Program-made: the position numbers and the translations under genes | Part shown: positions 53,057-62,001 of the stretch, one piece after another | How positions within the stretch are numbered: the first letter of the stretch is position 1 | How the letters are laid out: each line of letters begins with the position of its first letter | Source of the DNA: Cupriavidus sp. WGlv3 | GTDB taxonomy: Bacteria; Pseudomonadota; Gammaproteobacteria; Burkholderiales; Burkholderiaceae | Length of the DNA stretch: 64,000 bases | Reading direction: 5' to 3' | Assembly: GCF_023952475.1 (NCBI RefSeq) | Contig: NZ_JALHRX010000007.1 | Span: 62,001-126,000, forward strand | Notes under the pieces: model-generated | The model's input: only the letters and a program-made list of their open reading frames with translations | Databases searched by the model: none | Told to the model about the DNA's origin: nothing

Positions 53057-54301
53057 TTATGCGCCCTGCCTGCCGCAAAAGCGCGCAATCGCCGCCACCG
53101 CATGGTCGACGCTGCGCTCCGCCGCCACCGCGCGGCCCAGCGTGGCGGCGCGTTCGCGCGTGGCCGCCTGCTCGGTGAAGGCGATCATCGCCGACAGCCG
53201 CGGCGCATCGATCTTGTGCCCGGCGACATGCCGCGGCGCCACGCCCAGCGCCGCCAGCCGTCCCGCCCAGAAGAACTGGTCGCCCGCAAACGGCAACACG
53301 ATCGACGGCACGCCCGCCGCCGCCGCCGCATGCGTGGTGCCCGCACCGCCGTGGTGGATGGCCGCGGCCACGCGCGGCAGCAGCCAGTCGTGCGGGGTCG
53401 CGCCCACCACATGGAAATTGGCCGGCAGCGCGCCCACGTCGATGCCGCTCCAACCCGGATAGAACAGCGCGCGCCGCCCGTCGACCGCCTGCACCAGCGC
53501 CGACACCACCTTGTGCCGATCAAAGCCCGCCATGCTGCCGAAACCGATATAGAGCGGCGCCTCGCCCGCGGCCATGAAGTCGCGCAGCGGTGCGTCCGGC
53601 TGCCAGTCCGGCTGCGGCGGCAGGGCCCAGGCCCCGGTTACCAGCCAGTCGCCATGCCAGTCAGCCGGACGCGGCACCAGGTGCGGCGACATCGCATACA
53701 GCGTCGGAAACGCCGGCCACATCGCCTTGCGCGCCGGCACGCCGAACAGCCGGGACCGCGCCGCATTGGTCGCATTGCGGAACATCCGCCACAGCACGAA
53801 GTTGATCAGGTGATGGCTGGCGCGGTTGGCCCACCCCGGCATCCTGAGCGGCGGCAGCAGCGCCGACGGAAACGCCCGCGTCGGCGAGATCGGGAACATC
53901 CCCGCCGCGATCACCGGCTTGCCAAGCTGCTCGCCCACCGACAGCGCCACATACGCCGTCAGCCCCGAGAACACGATCGCATCCGCATCGCGCGCCGCCT
54001 GCGCCAGCTGCGCCATCCACGCCTCGGTGTTGTCCTCGGCAATGCGCCCGAACGCGCGCGTGGCCTCGGCCACGTTGCCGCCCTCGGTCATCAGCTTGTG
54101 CAGCGCGCCGCCGGGCGCCAGGGTCTGCTGGATATCGCCGGCCATGGGCTCGAACGCGATGCCATGCTCCGCGGCCAGCGGCGCGGCCGAGCGTTCGCCC
54201 AGCATCAGTACGTCGTGGCCGGCTTCACGCAGGCCCAGGGCCAAGGCGACGATGGGGCGGCAGTCGCCCTGGGTGCCGAAGGTGATGAGGGTCAGGCGCA
54301 T
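53057..54301 (-). CDS. GT1-family (UGT-like) glycosyltransferase
   Basis: 414-residue glycosyltransferase of the RhlB/sterol-glucosyltransferase type. N-terminal acceptor half starts MRLTLITFGTQGDCRPIVAL; the C-terminal donor site shows WLLPRVAAAIHHGGAGTTHA and GVPSIVLPFAGDQFFWAGRL. It would glycosylate a lipid or small hydrophobic acceptor using a nucleotide sugar. No partner biosynthetic genes lie nearby. Length is normal. Product unknown. Confidence 0.85.
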   Translation of the reverse strand: MRLTLITFGTQGDCRPIVALALGLREAGHDVLMLGERSAAPLAAEHGIAFEPMAGDIQQTLAPGGALHKLMTEGGNVAEATRAFGRIAEDNTEAWMAQLAQAARDADAIVFSGLTAYVALSVGEQLGKPVIAAGMFPISPTRAFPSALLPPLRMPGWANRASHHLINFVLWRMFRNATNAARSRLFGVPARKAMWPAFPTLYAMSPHLVPRPADWHGDWLVTGAWALPPQPDWQPDAPLRDFMAAGEAPLYIGFGSMAGFDRHKVVSALVQAVDGRRALFYPGWSGIDVGALPANFHVVGATPHDWLLPRVAAAIHHGGAGTTHAAAAAGVPSIVLPFAGDQFFWAGRLAALGVAPRHVAGHKIDAPRLSAMIAFTEQAATRERAATLGRAVAAERSVDHAVAAIARFCGRQGA

Positions 54302-54428
54302 GGAGGTAGCGATGGCTTAGGCGACCCAATCTGGACCATGTTGGTCATGTCACCGAAATGGTCAGGAACCTCATGCTCGGATTGGGTACAGGCGATCTTG
54401 GCCTTTTCGAACATCTGGACCCCCCGCC

Positions 54429-55856
54429 CTACTTCCCAATACAAAACCGCGTAAAAATCGTCCCCAGCAGGTCATCGCTGGTGAACTCGCCGGTAATGCT
54501 GTTCAGGTGCTCCTGCGACAGCCGCAGCTCTTCCGCGAACAGGTCCAGCGCCTGGGCCTGGCGCTGGCTTTGTTCGGCGGCCACGTCCAGGTGCGATTGC
54601 GCCTGCCGCAGCGCGGTCAGGTGCCGTTCGCGCGCGAGGAAGGTGCCTTCGTTGCCGGATTGCCAGCCCACCAGCCGCAGCAGCTCGCGGCGCAGCAGTT
54701 CGATGCCGGCGCCGGTGCGGGCCGAGATCCAGATCTCGGTTGGGTTGGGGCCGTTGGCGGCGACCACGTGCGGGCGGTTGCCGCCGAACATCATCTCGCC
54801 CACCGCGGGGGCCTTGTCGATCTTGTTGACCACGCGCACGATCGGCGCGCCCGGCGGCAGCTGGCCGCTGAGCTTGTCGTCGATGGCGTCGTCGATCTCG
54901 GACAGGCCGTGGCGCAGGTAGTCGGTGGCGTCGACCAGGTGCAGCACGATGTCGGCACGGCGGATGGCATCCCAGGTGCGTTCGATGCCGATGCGCTCGA
55001 CTTCGTCGTGGGCGTCCTCGCGCAGACCCGCGGTGTCGATGATATGCAGCGGGATGCCGTCGATCTGGATGGTCTCGCGCACGCGGTCGCGCGTGGTGCC
55101 GGCAATCGGCGTGACGATGGCCAGTTCCGCGCCGGCCAGCGCGTTCAGCAGCGACGACTTGCCCACGTTGGGCTGGCCCGCCAGCACCACCGACAGCCCC
55201 TCGCGCAGCAGCGCGCCCTGGCGCGCCTGCGCCAGCACCGCGCCAAGTTCATCGCGGATGGTGGCAAGCTGGCCGCGCGCGTCGGACTGCTCCAGGAAAT
55301 CGATCTCTTCCTCGGGGAAATCCAGCGTGGCCTCCACCAGCATGCGCAGGTGGATGACCTTGTCCACCAGCTGGCGGATGGCGTTGGAGAACTCGCCCTC
55401 CATCGAGCGCGCGGCCGAGCGCGCCGCGGCCTCGGTGCTGGCTTCGATCAGGTCGGCCACGGCCTCGGCCTGGGCCAGGTCGAGCTTGTCGTTGAGGAAG
55501 GCGCGGCGCGTGAACTCGCCGGGCTCGGCCAGGCGCAGGCCGATGCCGTCGCCGGCCTGCAGGCAGCGCGTGAGCAGCATCTGCATCACCACGGGGCCGC
55601 CGTGGCCCTGCAGCTCCAGCACTTCCTCGCCGGTATAGGAGTTGGGGGCCGGGAAATACAGTGCCAGCCCGTGGTCGATGACCTTGCCGTTGCCATCGAG
55701 AAACGGCAGGTAGGTGGCGTGGCGCGGCTTCAGTGCCTGGCCGCAGACGGCGCGCATCACGGGGCCGACATCGGGACCGGACACGCGCACCACGCCGATG
55801 CCGCCGCGCCCGGGCGCGGTGGCGATGGCGGCAATGGGAAGCTGGGGAGCAGTCAT
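54429..55856 (-). CDS. mnmE: tRNA uridine-5-carboxymethylaminomethyl modification GTPase MnmE
   Basis: 475-residue GTPase. N-terminal formyl-THF-binding domain ([20 protein letters not shown]), inserted G domain with P-loop [16 protein letters not shown], switch DTAGLRE and NKID, and the essential C-terminal CIGK with the catalytic Cys. With MnmG it makes cmnm5U34 in tRNA. It belongs to the origin-proximal rpmH-rnpA-yidD-yidC-mnmE cluster; here three genes intervene between mnmE and yidC. Confidence 0.97.
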   Translation of the reverse strand: MTAPQLPIAAIATAPGRGGIGVVRVSGPDVGPVMRAVCGQALKPRHATYLPFLDGNGKVIDHGLALYFPAPNSYTGEEVLELQGHGGPVVMQMLLTRCLQAGDGIGLRLAEPGEFTRRAFLNDKLDLAQAEAVADLIEASTEAAARSAARSMEGEFSNAIRQLVDKVIHLRMLVEATLDFPEEEIDFLEQSDARGQLATIRDELGAVLAQARQGALLREGLSVVLAGQPNVGKSSLLNALAGAELAIVTPIAGTTRDRVRETIQIDGIPLHIIDTAGLREDAHDEVERIGIERTWDAIRRADIVLHLVDATDYLRHGLSEIDDAIDDKLSGQLPPGAPIVRVVNKIDKAPAVGEMMFGGNRPHVVAANGPNPTEIWISARTGAGIELLRRELLRLVGWQSGNEGTFLARERHLTALRQAQSHLDVAAEQSQRQAQALDLFAEELRLSQEHLNSITGEFTSDDLLGTIFTRFCIGK

Positions 55857-55937
55857 GGCGGTATTGTCGCAGATCGGGTGCGCGGGTGCGGTTCGCGTGG
55901 CACCTGGTGGGCGGGGCCGCCATGGCAGGCGGAGTGG

Positions 55938-56768
55938 TCAGCTGGTGCCGGGCAGTGGCGGCGGCATATCGTCCGGCATCGCCTGCAGCTCCAGGCACTC
56001 GGCCAGCAGGCGGCGCGCGACGATGCCGTCGACCAGTCGCCCCAGCCGGGCCTGCCGCTTGACCAGCTTGCGATGCAGGCGCCTGGTATAGCGCGCCGGC
56101 AGCACCGGCGCCAGCGCCTCGATCACGTAGCGCAGGCGCTTGCCGGCGATGCGCTGCGCGTGTACCGCGACGGGATCGCCATCGCGCGCGTTCCTGGCCA
56201 GCGCCCGCAGCTGCTTGCGGCCACGGCGCACGCGCTGGCGTGCAAACGACGCGAGGCGGGCGCGGTCATTGCGGGCGCGGCCGGCAAGATGCGCCAGGTG
56301 CGCCAGATCGCGATGCAGCGCCGGCAGCGGCCAGTCGCGGTAGGTAGCCAGCGCCGCCAGCATCGCTTCGCGCGCGGCGTTGCGGCGCTGCCGGGCGGTG
56401 TCGGCAATGGCGGCCAGTACCGTGTCGTCCGGCTCCTGTTCGCGGGCCGGGCCGACGGTCTCGGCCAGGAACACGTCCCAGTCGCGAGCCGCGCTGGTGG
56501 CGCGCGCCAGCGTGCGCAGGTCGCGCTTCCAGCGGTCGCGCTCCTGCCGCGGCAGGGCCGGGCCCATGGCCCAGACCACCGCGCGCGCATGGCGCAGGGC
56601 GATGCGCAACTGGTGCAGGTCTTCCGGGTCGTCGCGGTGCTGCAGTTGCTCCAGGCACGCGTCGATGCGCGCCAGGCCGGCTTGCGCGAGGGCGGCAAAG
56701 GCAGCAGCGGGCCGCGCCTTGCGGCGCAGTTTGGGAGAAGGGGCGTCGGCGTTCATGGCGGACTGCAT
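55938..56768 (-). CDS. CHAD-domain protein
   Basis: 276-residue, Arg/His/Ala-rich helical protein with the CHAD duplication: HQLRIALRHARAVVWAMGPA in the first half and HAQRIAGKRLRYVIEALAPV in the second. CHAD domains bind polyphosphate through conserved His/Arg residues. No CYTH partner is fused or adjacent. Start is either 56768 or 56756 (MNADAP); neither has a strong SD. Lies 82 bases from mnmE on the same strand. Confidence 0.85.
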   Translation of the reverse strand: MQSAMNADAPSPKLRRKARPAAAFAALAQAGLARIDACLEQLQHRDDPEDLHQLRIALRHARAVVWAMGPALPRQERDRWKRDLRTLARATSAARDWDVFLAETVGPAREQEPDDTVLAAIADTARQRRNAAREAMLAALATYRDWPLPALHRDLAHLAHLAGRARNDRARLASFARQRVRRGRKQLRALARNARDGDPVAVHAQRIAGKRLRYVIEALAPVLPARYTRRLHRKLVKRQARLGRLVDGIVARRLLAECLELQAMPDDMPPPLPGTS

Positions 56769-56935
56769 GCGGTCAGGCGCGCACGCGGGACGCAGATGCC
56801 TTCAGTGTAGGCGACAGCACGCGCGAGGGCGGCATGCGGCGCCAGCGCCGCTTTCGGTCGGTTGACAGGCCGCGCCCTTCACGCTGGAATGCGCAGATCC
56901 GCCGGGACCAGTGCCCCGACCCACGAGGAACCGCC

Positions 56936-57373
56936 ATGACCACCGAACAGGAACGGCTGCTGCTGCGCGACACCATCGAGGCCGGCTTCCGCCAGGCCGC
57001 CTTCGTCAACGACGTCGGCATCGCGCTGGCGGAGTGTGGTCACGGCTGGTGCGAGTCCACGCTGGCAATCACGGCGCGCCACCTGCAGCACGGCGGCATC
57101 GTCCACGCGGGCGTGCAGGCCACCATGGCCGACCACACCGCCGGCGCGGCGGCCTCGACCATCCTGCAAGCCGGCCAGCACGTGGTCACCGCCGAATTCA
57201 AGATCAACCTGCTGCGTGCCGTGCGCAGCGAACGGCTGCATTGCCGCGCCGACGTGCTCAAGTCCGGCCGTTCCATCATCGTGGTCGAGGCCGACGTGTT
57301 TGCCGATGTCCACGGCGAATCCGTGCTGGTCAGCCGGCTCAACGCCACCATGAGCGTGCTGGACCTGGCCTGA
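56936..57373 (+). CDS. PaaI-family hotdog thioesterase
   Basis: 145 residues with the hotdog core LQHGGIVHAGVQATMADHTA, then AASTILQAGQHVVTAEFKIN and the closing LLRAVRSERLHCRADVLKSG. Hydrolyses acyl- or aryl-CoA. CGAGGAA lies before the chosen ATG; the open frame upstream to 56834 is not supported. Divergent from the CHAD gene and convergent with the methyltransferase. Not closely similar to the thioesterase at 18892. Confidence 0.82.
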   Translation: MTTEQERLLLRDTIEAGFRQAAFVNDVGIALAECGHGWCESTLAITARHLQHGGIVHAGVQATMADHTAGAAASTILQAGQHVVTAEFKINLLRAVRSERLHCRADVLKSGRSIIVVEADVFADVHGESVLVSRLNATMSVLDLA

Positions 57374-57433
57374 GATCCTCTCGCTCCCACCTCGACCAAG
57401 GAAGCCATCCATGATCGTCCCGCGTAACGCCTG

Positions 57434-58204
57434 TTAGCGCGTCGCGACGATAAACAGGCGCGGGAACGGCAGCAGCACCGAGCCGTCCGGCAGCGCCGGG
57501 TACGCATTGGCGATCTCGGTCTGGTAGCGCGCCAGGTAGGCGGCGCGCTCGGCCTCGTCCAGCGGCTGCAGGAACGGGCGCAGGCCGCTGCCCTTGAACC
57601 ACTCCACCACCGCGGCCGCGCCGCCGGCGAGCGGATGGTGATAGGTGGTCAGCCACACGTCCACGCGCTGGCATAGCGGGCGCAGCAGCTCGTAGTACCA
57701 GCGCGCCGGCGCGCGTTCGGCGCGGGCCTTGCTGGCGCCGGCCAGCTTTTCGGCCCACGGCCCTTCCGCCGCCACCCGGCGCATCAGCTGGTGCGCGGGC
57801 TCTTCCAGGTTGTCCGGCATCTGCACGGCAAGCGTGCCGCCCTCGGAAAGCTTGGAGACGAGTTCGGGAAACAAGCGGGCATGATCGGGCAGCCACTGCA
57901 GCACGGCGTTGGCCAGGATCACGTCGTACGGGCCGGCCTCGTCCCAGGCGCCGATGTCGGCCACGCGGAACTGCACGTCGGGCAGGCGCTTGCGCGCGGC
58001 GTCGATCATGTCCGGCGAGCTGTCCAGCCCGGTCACCGAGGCACCGGCATAGCGCGCCAGCAGCACCTCGGTGGAATTGCCGGGGCCGCAGCCGATATCC
58101 ACCGCGCTGCGCGCGATCTCGTTGGGAATGGCAGCCACCAGGTCACGGACCGGGCGGGTGCGTTCGTCTTCGAAGGCGACGTATTGGTGGGCGGACCAGC
58201 TCAT
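57434..58204 (-). CDS. tam: Trans-aconitate 2-methyltransferase-like protein (Tam)
   Basis: 256-residue SAM-dependent methyltransferase. Motif I is AVDIGCGPGNSTEVLLARY (about residues 34-52), then VTGLDSSPDMIDAARKRLP, and motif DVILANAVLQWLPDHARLFP. The start MSWSAHQYVAFEDERTRPVR and the C-terminal LPFPRLFIVATR are characteristic of Tam, which methylates trans-aconitate to relieve aconitase inhibition. A GGAG precedes the ATG; the longer frame to 58453 only reads through repeats. Confidence 0.88.
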   Translation of the reverse strand: MSWSAHQYVAFEDERTRPVRDLVAAIPNEIARSAVDIGCGPGNSTEVLLARYAGASVTGLDSSPDMIDAARKRLPDVQFRVADIGAWDEAGPYDVILANAVLQWLPDHARLFPELVSKLSEGGTLAVQMPDNLEEPAHQLMRRVAAEGPWAEKLAGASKARAERAPARWYYELLRPLCQRVDVWLTTYHHPLAGGAAAVVEWFKGSGLRPFLQPLDEAERAAYLARYQTEIANAYPALPDGSVLLPFPRLFIVATR

Positions 58205-58272
58205 GGGGGTCTCCTGACGTTGAGGCAGGCCAGTAGGATACGCCTGCCGCAGCCAACGCCGCCGGAACAAGG

Positions 58273-58330
58273 CTCCCCTCGCCCGCTTGCGGGAGAGGGG
58301 TGGGGGAGAGGGCCGGAGTGTCCACGAAGT
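58273..58330 (+). repeat. Interspersed palindromic repeat, copy 3
   Basis: Same element as at 21801: CCCCTCGCCCGC / GCGGGAGAGGGG stem with TT loop (one stem mismatch), G-rich stretch, GGGCCGG and TCCACGAAGT, in plus orientation. It lies upstream of the Tam-like gene. Confidence 0.85.
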
Positions 58331-58350
58331 GAAGCGCGTCGGTATGCCAG

Positions 58351-58398
58351 CGCCTGCCCTCTCCCCCTGCCCCTCTCCCGCTCGCGGGAGAGGGGAGC
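58351..58398 (-). repeat. Interspersed palindromic repeat, copy 4 (inverted)
   Basis: CCCCTCTCCCGC / GCGGGAGAGGGG with a TC loop, preceded by the reverse complement of the G-rich stretch (CCCTCTCCCCCTG). With copy 3 it makes an inverted pair 20 bases apart between tam and yidC; the TCCACGAAGT tail is missing from this copy. Confidence 0.82.
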
Positions 58399-58433
58399 AA
58401 ACCGTCGAGATTGCACAAGCCCTCAGCCTCAGC

Positions 58434-58466
58434 AAAAACAAAAAGCCCGGCAATCTCTGCCGGGCT
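58434..58466 (-). terminator. Rho-independent terminator after yidC
   Basis: On the minus strand AGCCCGGCA, a short loop and TGCCGGGCT form a 9-bp stem (58444-58466), followed by a U-rich tail (TTTTGTTTTT), 28 bases after the yidC stop. It ends the rpmH-rnpA-yidD-yidC transcript. Confidence 0.9.
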
Positions 58467-58493
58467 TTCCATCACCGCTTCTTGCAACAGGCT

Positions 58494-60164
58494 TTAGCTC
58501 TTGGCCACCACCGCGGCCTTGCCCTTGCCCAGCATCCGGTTGATCTGCCACTGCTGCGCGATCGACAGGATGTTGTTCACCACCCAGTACAGCACCAGGC
58601 CGGCCGGGAAGAAGAAGAACATCACCGAGAACACCAGCGGCATGATCGTCATCACCTTGGCCTGCACCGGATCCGGCGGGGTCGGGTTCAGCTTGGTCTG
58701 CACGAACATCGACACGGCCATCACGATCGGCAGGATGTAGAACGGATCCGGCACCGACAGGTCCTTGATCCAGCCCAGCCACGGCGCGCCGCGCATTTCC
58801 ACCGACGACAGCAGCACCCAGTACAGCGCGATGAACACCGGGATCTGGATCACGATCGGCAGGCAGCCGCCGAGCGGGTTGACCTTCTCGGTGCGGTACA
58901 GGCCCATCATCTCCTGGTTCATCTTCTGCGGGTCGTTCTTGTAGCGCTCGCGGATCGACGTCATGCGCGGCTGCAGGTCCTTCATCTTGCCCATGGACTT
59001 GTAGCTTGCCGCCGACAGCGGGAAGAACACCAGCTTGATCAGCACCGTCAGCGCGATGATCGACCAGCCCCAGTTGCCCAGGAAGCCATGCAGCTTCTCC
59101 AGCAGCCAGAACAGCGGCTTGGCCAGGATGGTCAGCCAGCCGTAGTCCTTCACCAGCTCCAGGCCCGGGGCGATCTTCTCGAGCATGTGCTCTTCCTGCG
59201 GGCCGGCGAACAGGCGCGCATCGGTGCTCACGCTCGCACCCGGGGCCAGTTCGCCCAGCGGCTGCTGGATGCCCACGCGGTACAGGTTCGGATCGATCTG
59301 CTGCACGTAGAAGCTGTGCTCCTTGCCGGTCTGCGGAATCCACGCCGAGGCAAAGTAGTGCTGCACCATCGCCACCCAGCCGTTGTTGGCGGCGGCCGGC
59401 ACGGTGGCCTTGCCCTTGGCGATGTCTTCGAAGTCGATCTTGTGGTACTTGTCGGCGTCCGTGTAGACCGCCGGACCGGTGAAGGTGCTGTAGAACTGCG
59501 ATTGCTCGACCTTGCTGCCGTCGCGCGCCAGTTCCAGGTACAGCGTCGGCGAGACCGGCGCGGTGCCCGCGTTGGTCACGTCGAACTTGCTGTCGACCAC
59601 GTAGCTGCCCTTGCGGAAGGTGTAGGTCTTGACCAGCTTCACGCCGTTCTTCTCGGCGGTCAGCACCACCTGCAGCTGGTCGGCGCCGTCCAGCGTGCGC
59701 GGACCCGGGGCCGCGGTGAACAGCGTGGTGTGGTTGGGCAGGTCGCCGCCGATCAGGCCCGAGCGCGCCATGTAGGTGCGCACGTTGTCGCGCTCGAACA
59801 GCACCACCGGCTTGCCGTCCTTCTCATGCTCCTTGAGCAGCTCCAGGCGCGACACGATGCCGCCGGCGGTGTCGATCTCGGCGCGCACCGTGTCGGTGGT
59901 CACCACGATCTTCTCGCCGGTGGGCTGGGCCGCGGCTTGCGGCGCGGCGCCAGCGGCCGGTGCGGCTGCACCGGGCTGGACGTTGGCCTTGGGCACGTCG
60001 CCCTGCGCGGCAGCGCCGCTGGCGGCCGGCGCCGAAGCGGCCTGCTGCTGCGTCGCGCTCGGGAAGAACATCGACGCATGGCCGTTGGCGCGTTGCCAGT
60101 TGTCGTAGAGCAGCACGAGGGACATCGAGAAGATGACCCAGAGGATGGTGCGTTTGATATCCAT
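58494..60164 (-). CDS. yidC: Membrane protein insertase YidC
   Basis: 556-residue insertase of the Gram-negative type: an N-terminal helix ([20 protein letters not shown]), an Ala/Pro-rich linker, a large periplasmic domain (about 70-350) and the conserved five-helix core ([40 protein letters not shown]; the helix with [20 protein letters not shown]). The core arginine is in the stretch after [12 protein letters not shown]. Inserts membrane proteins with or without Sec. The gene starts 21 bases after yidD in the standard order. Confidence 0.97.
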   Translation of the reverse strand: MDIKRTILWVIFSMSLVLLYDNWQRANGHASMFFPSATQQQAASAPAASGAAAQGDVPKANVQPGAAAPAAGAAPQAAAQPTGEKIVVTTDTVRAEIDTAGGIVSRLELLKEHEKDGKPVVLFERDNVRTYMARSGLIGGDLPNHTTLFTAAPGPRTLDGADQLQVVLTAEKNGVKLVKTYTFRKGSYVVDSKFDVTNAGTAPVSPTLYLELARDGSKVEQSQFYSTFTGPAVYTDADKYHKIDFEDIAKGKATVPAAANNGWVAMVQHYFASAWIPQTGKEHSFYVQQIDPNLYRVGIQQPLGELAPGASVSTDARLFAGPQEEHMLEKIAPGLELVKDYGWLTILAKPLFWLLEKLHGFLGNWGWSIIALTVLIKLVFFPLSAASYKSMGKMKDLQPRMTSIRERYKNDPQKMNQEMMGLYRTEKVNPLGGCLPIVIQIPVFIALYWVLLSSVEMRGAPWLGWIKDLSVPDPFYILPIVMAVSMFVQTKLNPTPPDPVQAKVMTIMPLVFSVMFFFFPAGLVLYWVVNNILSIAQQWQINRMLGKGKAAVVAKS

Positions 60165-60185
60165 GTCTGGCTGTGGTCGGAAAAA

Positions 60186-60467
60186 TCAGGGTCTGGGCAG
60201 ACGGATTGCCACGGGCGCACGGCCTGTGGCGGCATGGACCGGCGTGTCAGCTTCCGTGCCCGGCACGGGATCATACCCGCCTTGCGCGAAAGGATGGCAG
60301 CGGCACAGCCGGCAGGCGGCCATCCAGCTGCCGCGCGCGGCGCCATGATGGACGATGGCGTCGCGGGCGTAGTCGGAACAGGTCGGCAGGAAGCGGCACT
60401 GCGAGCCCAGGTAAGGGCTGAGGGCGATCTTGTAGACGCGCAGCAGGGCTAGCAGGATTCGCTTCAT
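60186..60467 (-). CDS. yidD: Membrane protein insertion efficiency factor YidD
   Basis: 93 residues with the family signature [20 protein letters not shown], then DYARDAI, and the cysteine-rich [20 protein letters not shown]. It has an amphipathic N-terminal helix and a Pro-rich C-terminus. YidD aids YidC-dependent membrane insertion. It lies between rnpA (10-base gap) and yidC in the conserved order. Confidence 0.95.
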   Translation of the reverse strand: MKRILLALLRVYKIALSPYLGSQCRFLPTCSDYARDAIVHHGAARGSWMAACRLCRCHPFAQGGYDPVPGTEADTPVHAATGRAPVAIRLPRP

Positions 60468-60477
60468 GGCGGGGCGG

Positions 60478-60993
60478 TCAGGCTGGCTGGCCTGGTGGCT
60501 GGCTTTGCGAGGGGCTCGCCGGTGGTGCCGCGGTGGGCGGCGCCGGGGGCGAGGCAGGCGGCGCGGGTGGCGGCAGTGGCCTGGCCGCTACCTCGAGCAG
60601 GCTGGCGATTTCCGCCGCGCATGCCCTTCGGACCGCCGCGCGCGTCGCAAATTCCGCGCGCGGAAACTTCGCTTGCAGGCGCAGCAGCACGTCGCGCCCG
60701 GCCAGGTGTTCGCGGCGCTGGCGGAACAGCTCGCGCGCCATGCGCTTCACCAGGTTGCGCTCGGCGGCGCGTGGCGCAAACTTCTTGCCCACCACCACGC
60801 CCAGGCGGCCTTCCGGCCGGTCATTGGCGCGTACATAGAGCACGAAGTGGGTGCTGCGCCGCCGGGGCCGCAAAGCAAAAACGGATGAAAACTCATCCGT
60901 CTTTGTCAGCCTCGCGGCTTTGGGAAAGGCAAAGGTAGACACGCCTGGCAAAGCTAGCGGGAACACTGCACCCTGCGGCAAGCTACCGGCCAT
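60478..60993 (-). CDS. rnpA: Ribonuclease P protein component RnpA
   Basis: RNase P protein subunit, needed to process tRNA 5' ends. It shows [20 protein letters not shown] and the RNA-binding signature [16 protein letters not shown]. The C-terminus carries a Pro/Ala-rich tail of about 35 residues after SLLEVAARP, which is longer than usual. The start is uncertain: ATG 60993 gives 171 residues, GTG 60942 would start right before the conserved part. The frame can be extended to 61107, but that would overlap rpmH. Confidence 0.9.
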   Translation of the reverse strand: MAGSLPQGAVFPLALPGVSTFAFPKAARLTKTDEFSSVFALRPRRRSTHFVLYVRANDRPEGRLGVVVGKKFAPRAAERNLVKRMARELFRQRREHLAGRDVLLRLQAKFPRAEFATRAAVRRACAAEIASLLEVAARPLPPPAPPASPPAPPTAAPPASPSQSQPPGQPA

Positions 60994-61054
60994 CCGGACA
61001 GCGAGGCGGTTGGCCTGGACCGCGTTGCCGCGGTCCGGACCGGTCGCCCGGCCC

Positions 61055-61189
61055 TTAGATGGCCAGGCGCTTGCGGCCCTTGGCGCGGCGTGCGTTGATG
61101 ACGGCACGGCCGCCGCGGGTCTTCATGCGGACACGGAAACCGTGGGTGCGCTTGCGGCGGGTAACGGAAGGTTGGTAGGTACGTTTCAT
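61055..61189 (-). CDS. rpmH: 50S ribosomal protein L34
   Basis: 44-residue, very basic protein: [20 protein letters not shown] then [20 protein letters not shown], the invariant L34 sequence. First gene of the rpmH-rnpA-yidD-yidC operon, reading away from oriC. A longer frame to 61933 that includes it is spurious: L34 occupies only its last 44 codons. Confidence 0.98.
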   Translation of the reverse strand: MKRTYQPSVTRRKRTHGFRVRMKTRGGRAVINARRAKGRKRLAI

Positions 61190-62001
61190 GTTGCACTCTC
61201 TGGTTGATCTGGGCGCGCCTGACTTCGGCCGGTGCCGGGGAGCCGTGGCCGCCGCGTATGGTTCGCATGGGGCTGCCGCTGGCAAGGAACTGCCGCGGTG
61301 TTGCCGACGATTCTGGTTCTGTCTTGCTGCCGGCCGGCGGCGCGATGCAGGCGTGGCCTGTGGGCGCGGACGGCACGAACAGGCCAGACCCGGCGATGCG
61401 CATACGTGATCCCCTGCCGCATCGCAGAACCCGGCATTTAACCCAGTTTCAGCGGCGATGTCAAGGCGCAGGCCTGTGTGCACCGGCACAATTGCCACAC
61501 CGCCATGTGCCCCGTGGTGGCCCATTGTCCACAACGACCAGTGGGTAACTGCGTGTGACCCGAGGGGCACCTCTATTGCATCCATCCACAGGCGAAGTCC
61601 CTGTTTTGCCTGAATTTTTGCCGTTTTCCGCACCCCGGAAACCCGCGCCACAGCAGGGGTTGTGCACATCAATCCACTGCATTTGCACAAGTTGTCCACA
61701 GACTTATCCTTTGTGGATAACTCAGGGGCGGGGGTACAATCCGGGTCCAAACACAACACGGGCTGCGTGGCGCAGGCGCAACCCGGGCCCCCCACCGCGA
61801 TAACGCATGACTTACGCACGCCAGTGCGGCGAGCCGGAAAGCTCGCTGGCGGCGGCATGGCATGCCGCGGTGGCCTCGACCGTGGGAAATGGATTCCCAA
61901 TACAGCCGAGGCGGCCCGGACTACGCGGCGCATACGCCGCCCGTGGCGTACCCGGTGCCGCTGGCAAGGCGGCGCCGGGTGCGATTAGCCAACAACAAAC
62001 A
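61190..62001. other. oriC: Chromosomal replication origin region (oriC) and dnaA promoter region
   Basis: 812 bases without a supportable gene between divergent rpmH and dnaA. DnaA-box-like 9-mers: TGTGGATAA at 61712-61720 (perfect, reverse of TTATCCACA); TTGTCCACA at 61692-61700 and 61525-61533 (one mismatch each); weaker AGTGGGTAA at 61540 and TTGTGCACA at 61660. TTATCC at 61704-61709 forms an inverted pair with the perfect box. A relatively AT-rich stretch (61605-61635, with runs of T) could be the unwinding element. The window thus crosses the replication origin of the main chromosome. Confidence 0.85.

Noticed and set aside
61555..61803. 82-codon frame inside oriC
   Set aside because: Overlaps DnaA boxes, has no SD and no protein-like features.
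61190..61933. Open frame extending rpmH upstream
   Set aside because: L34 is 44 residues long and starts at 61189; the extension lies in oriC.
61807..62001. 65-residue N-terminal extension of DnaA
   Set aside because: DnaA orthologues begin at the MQDFWQ-like motif, and the extension is origin sequence.
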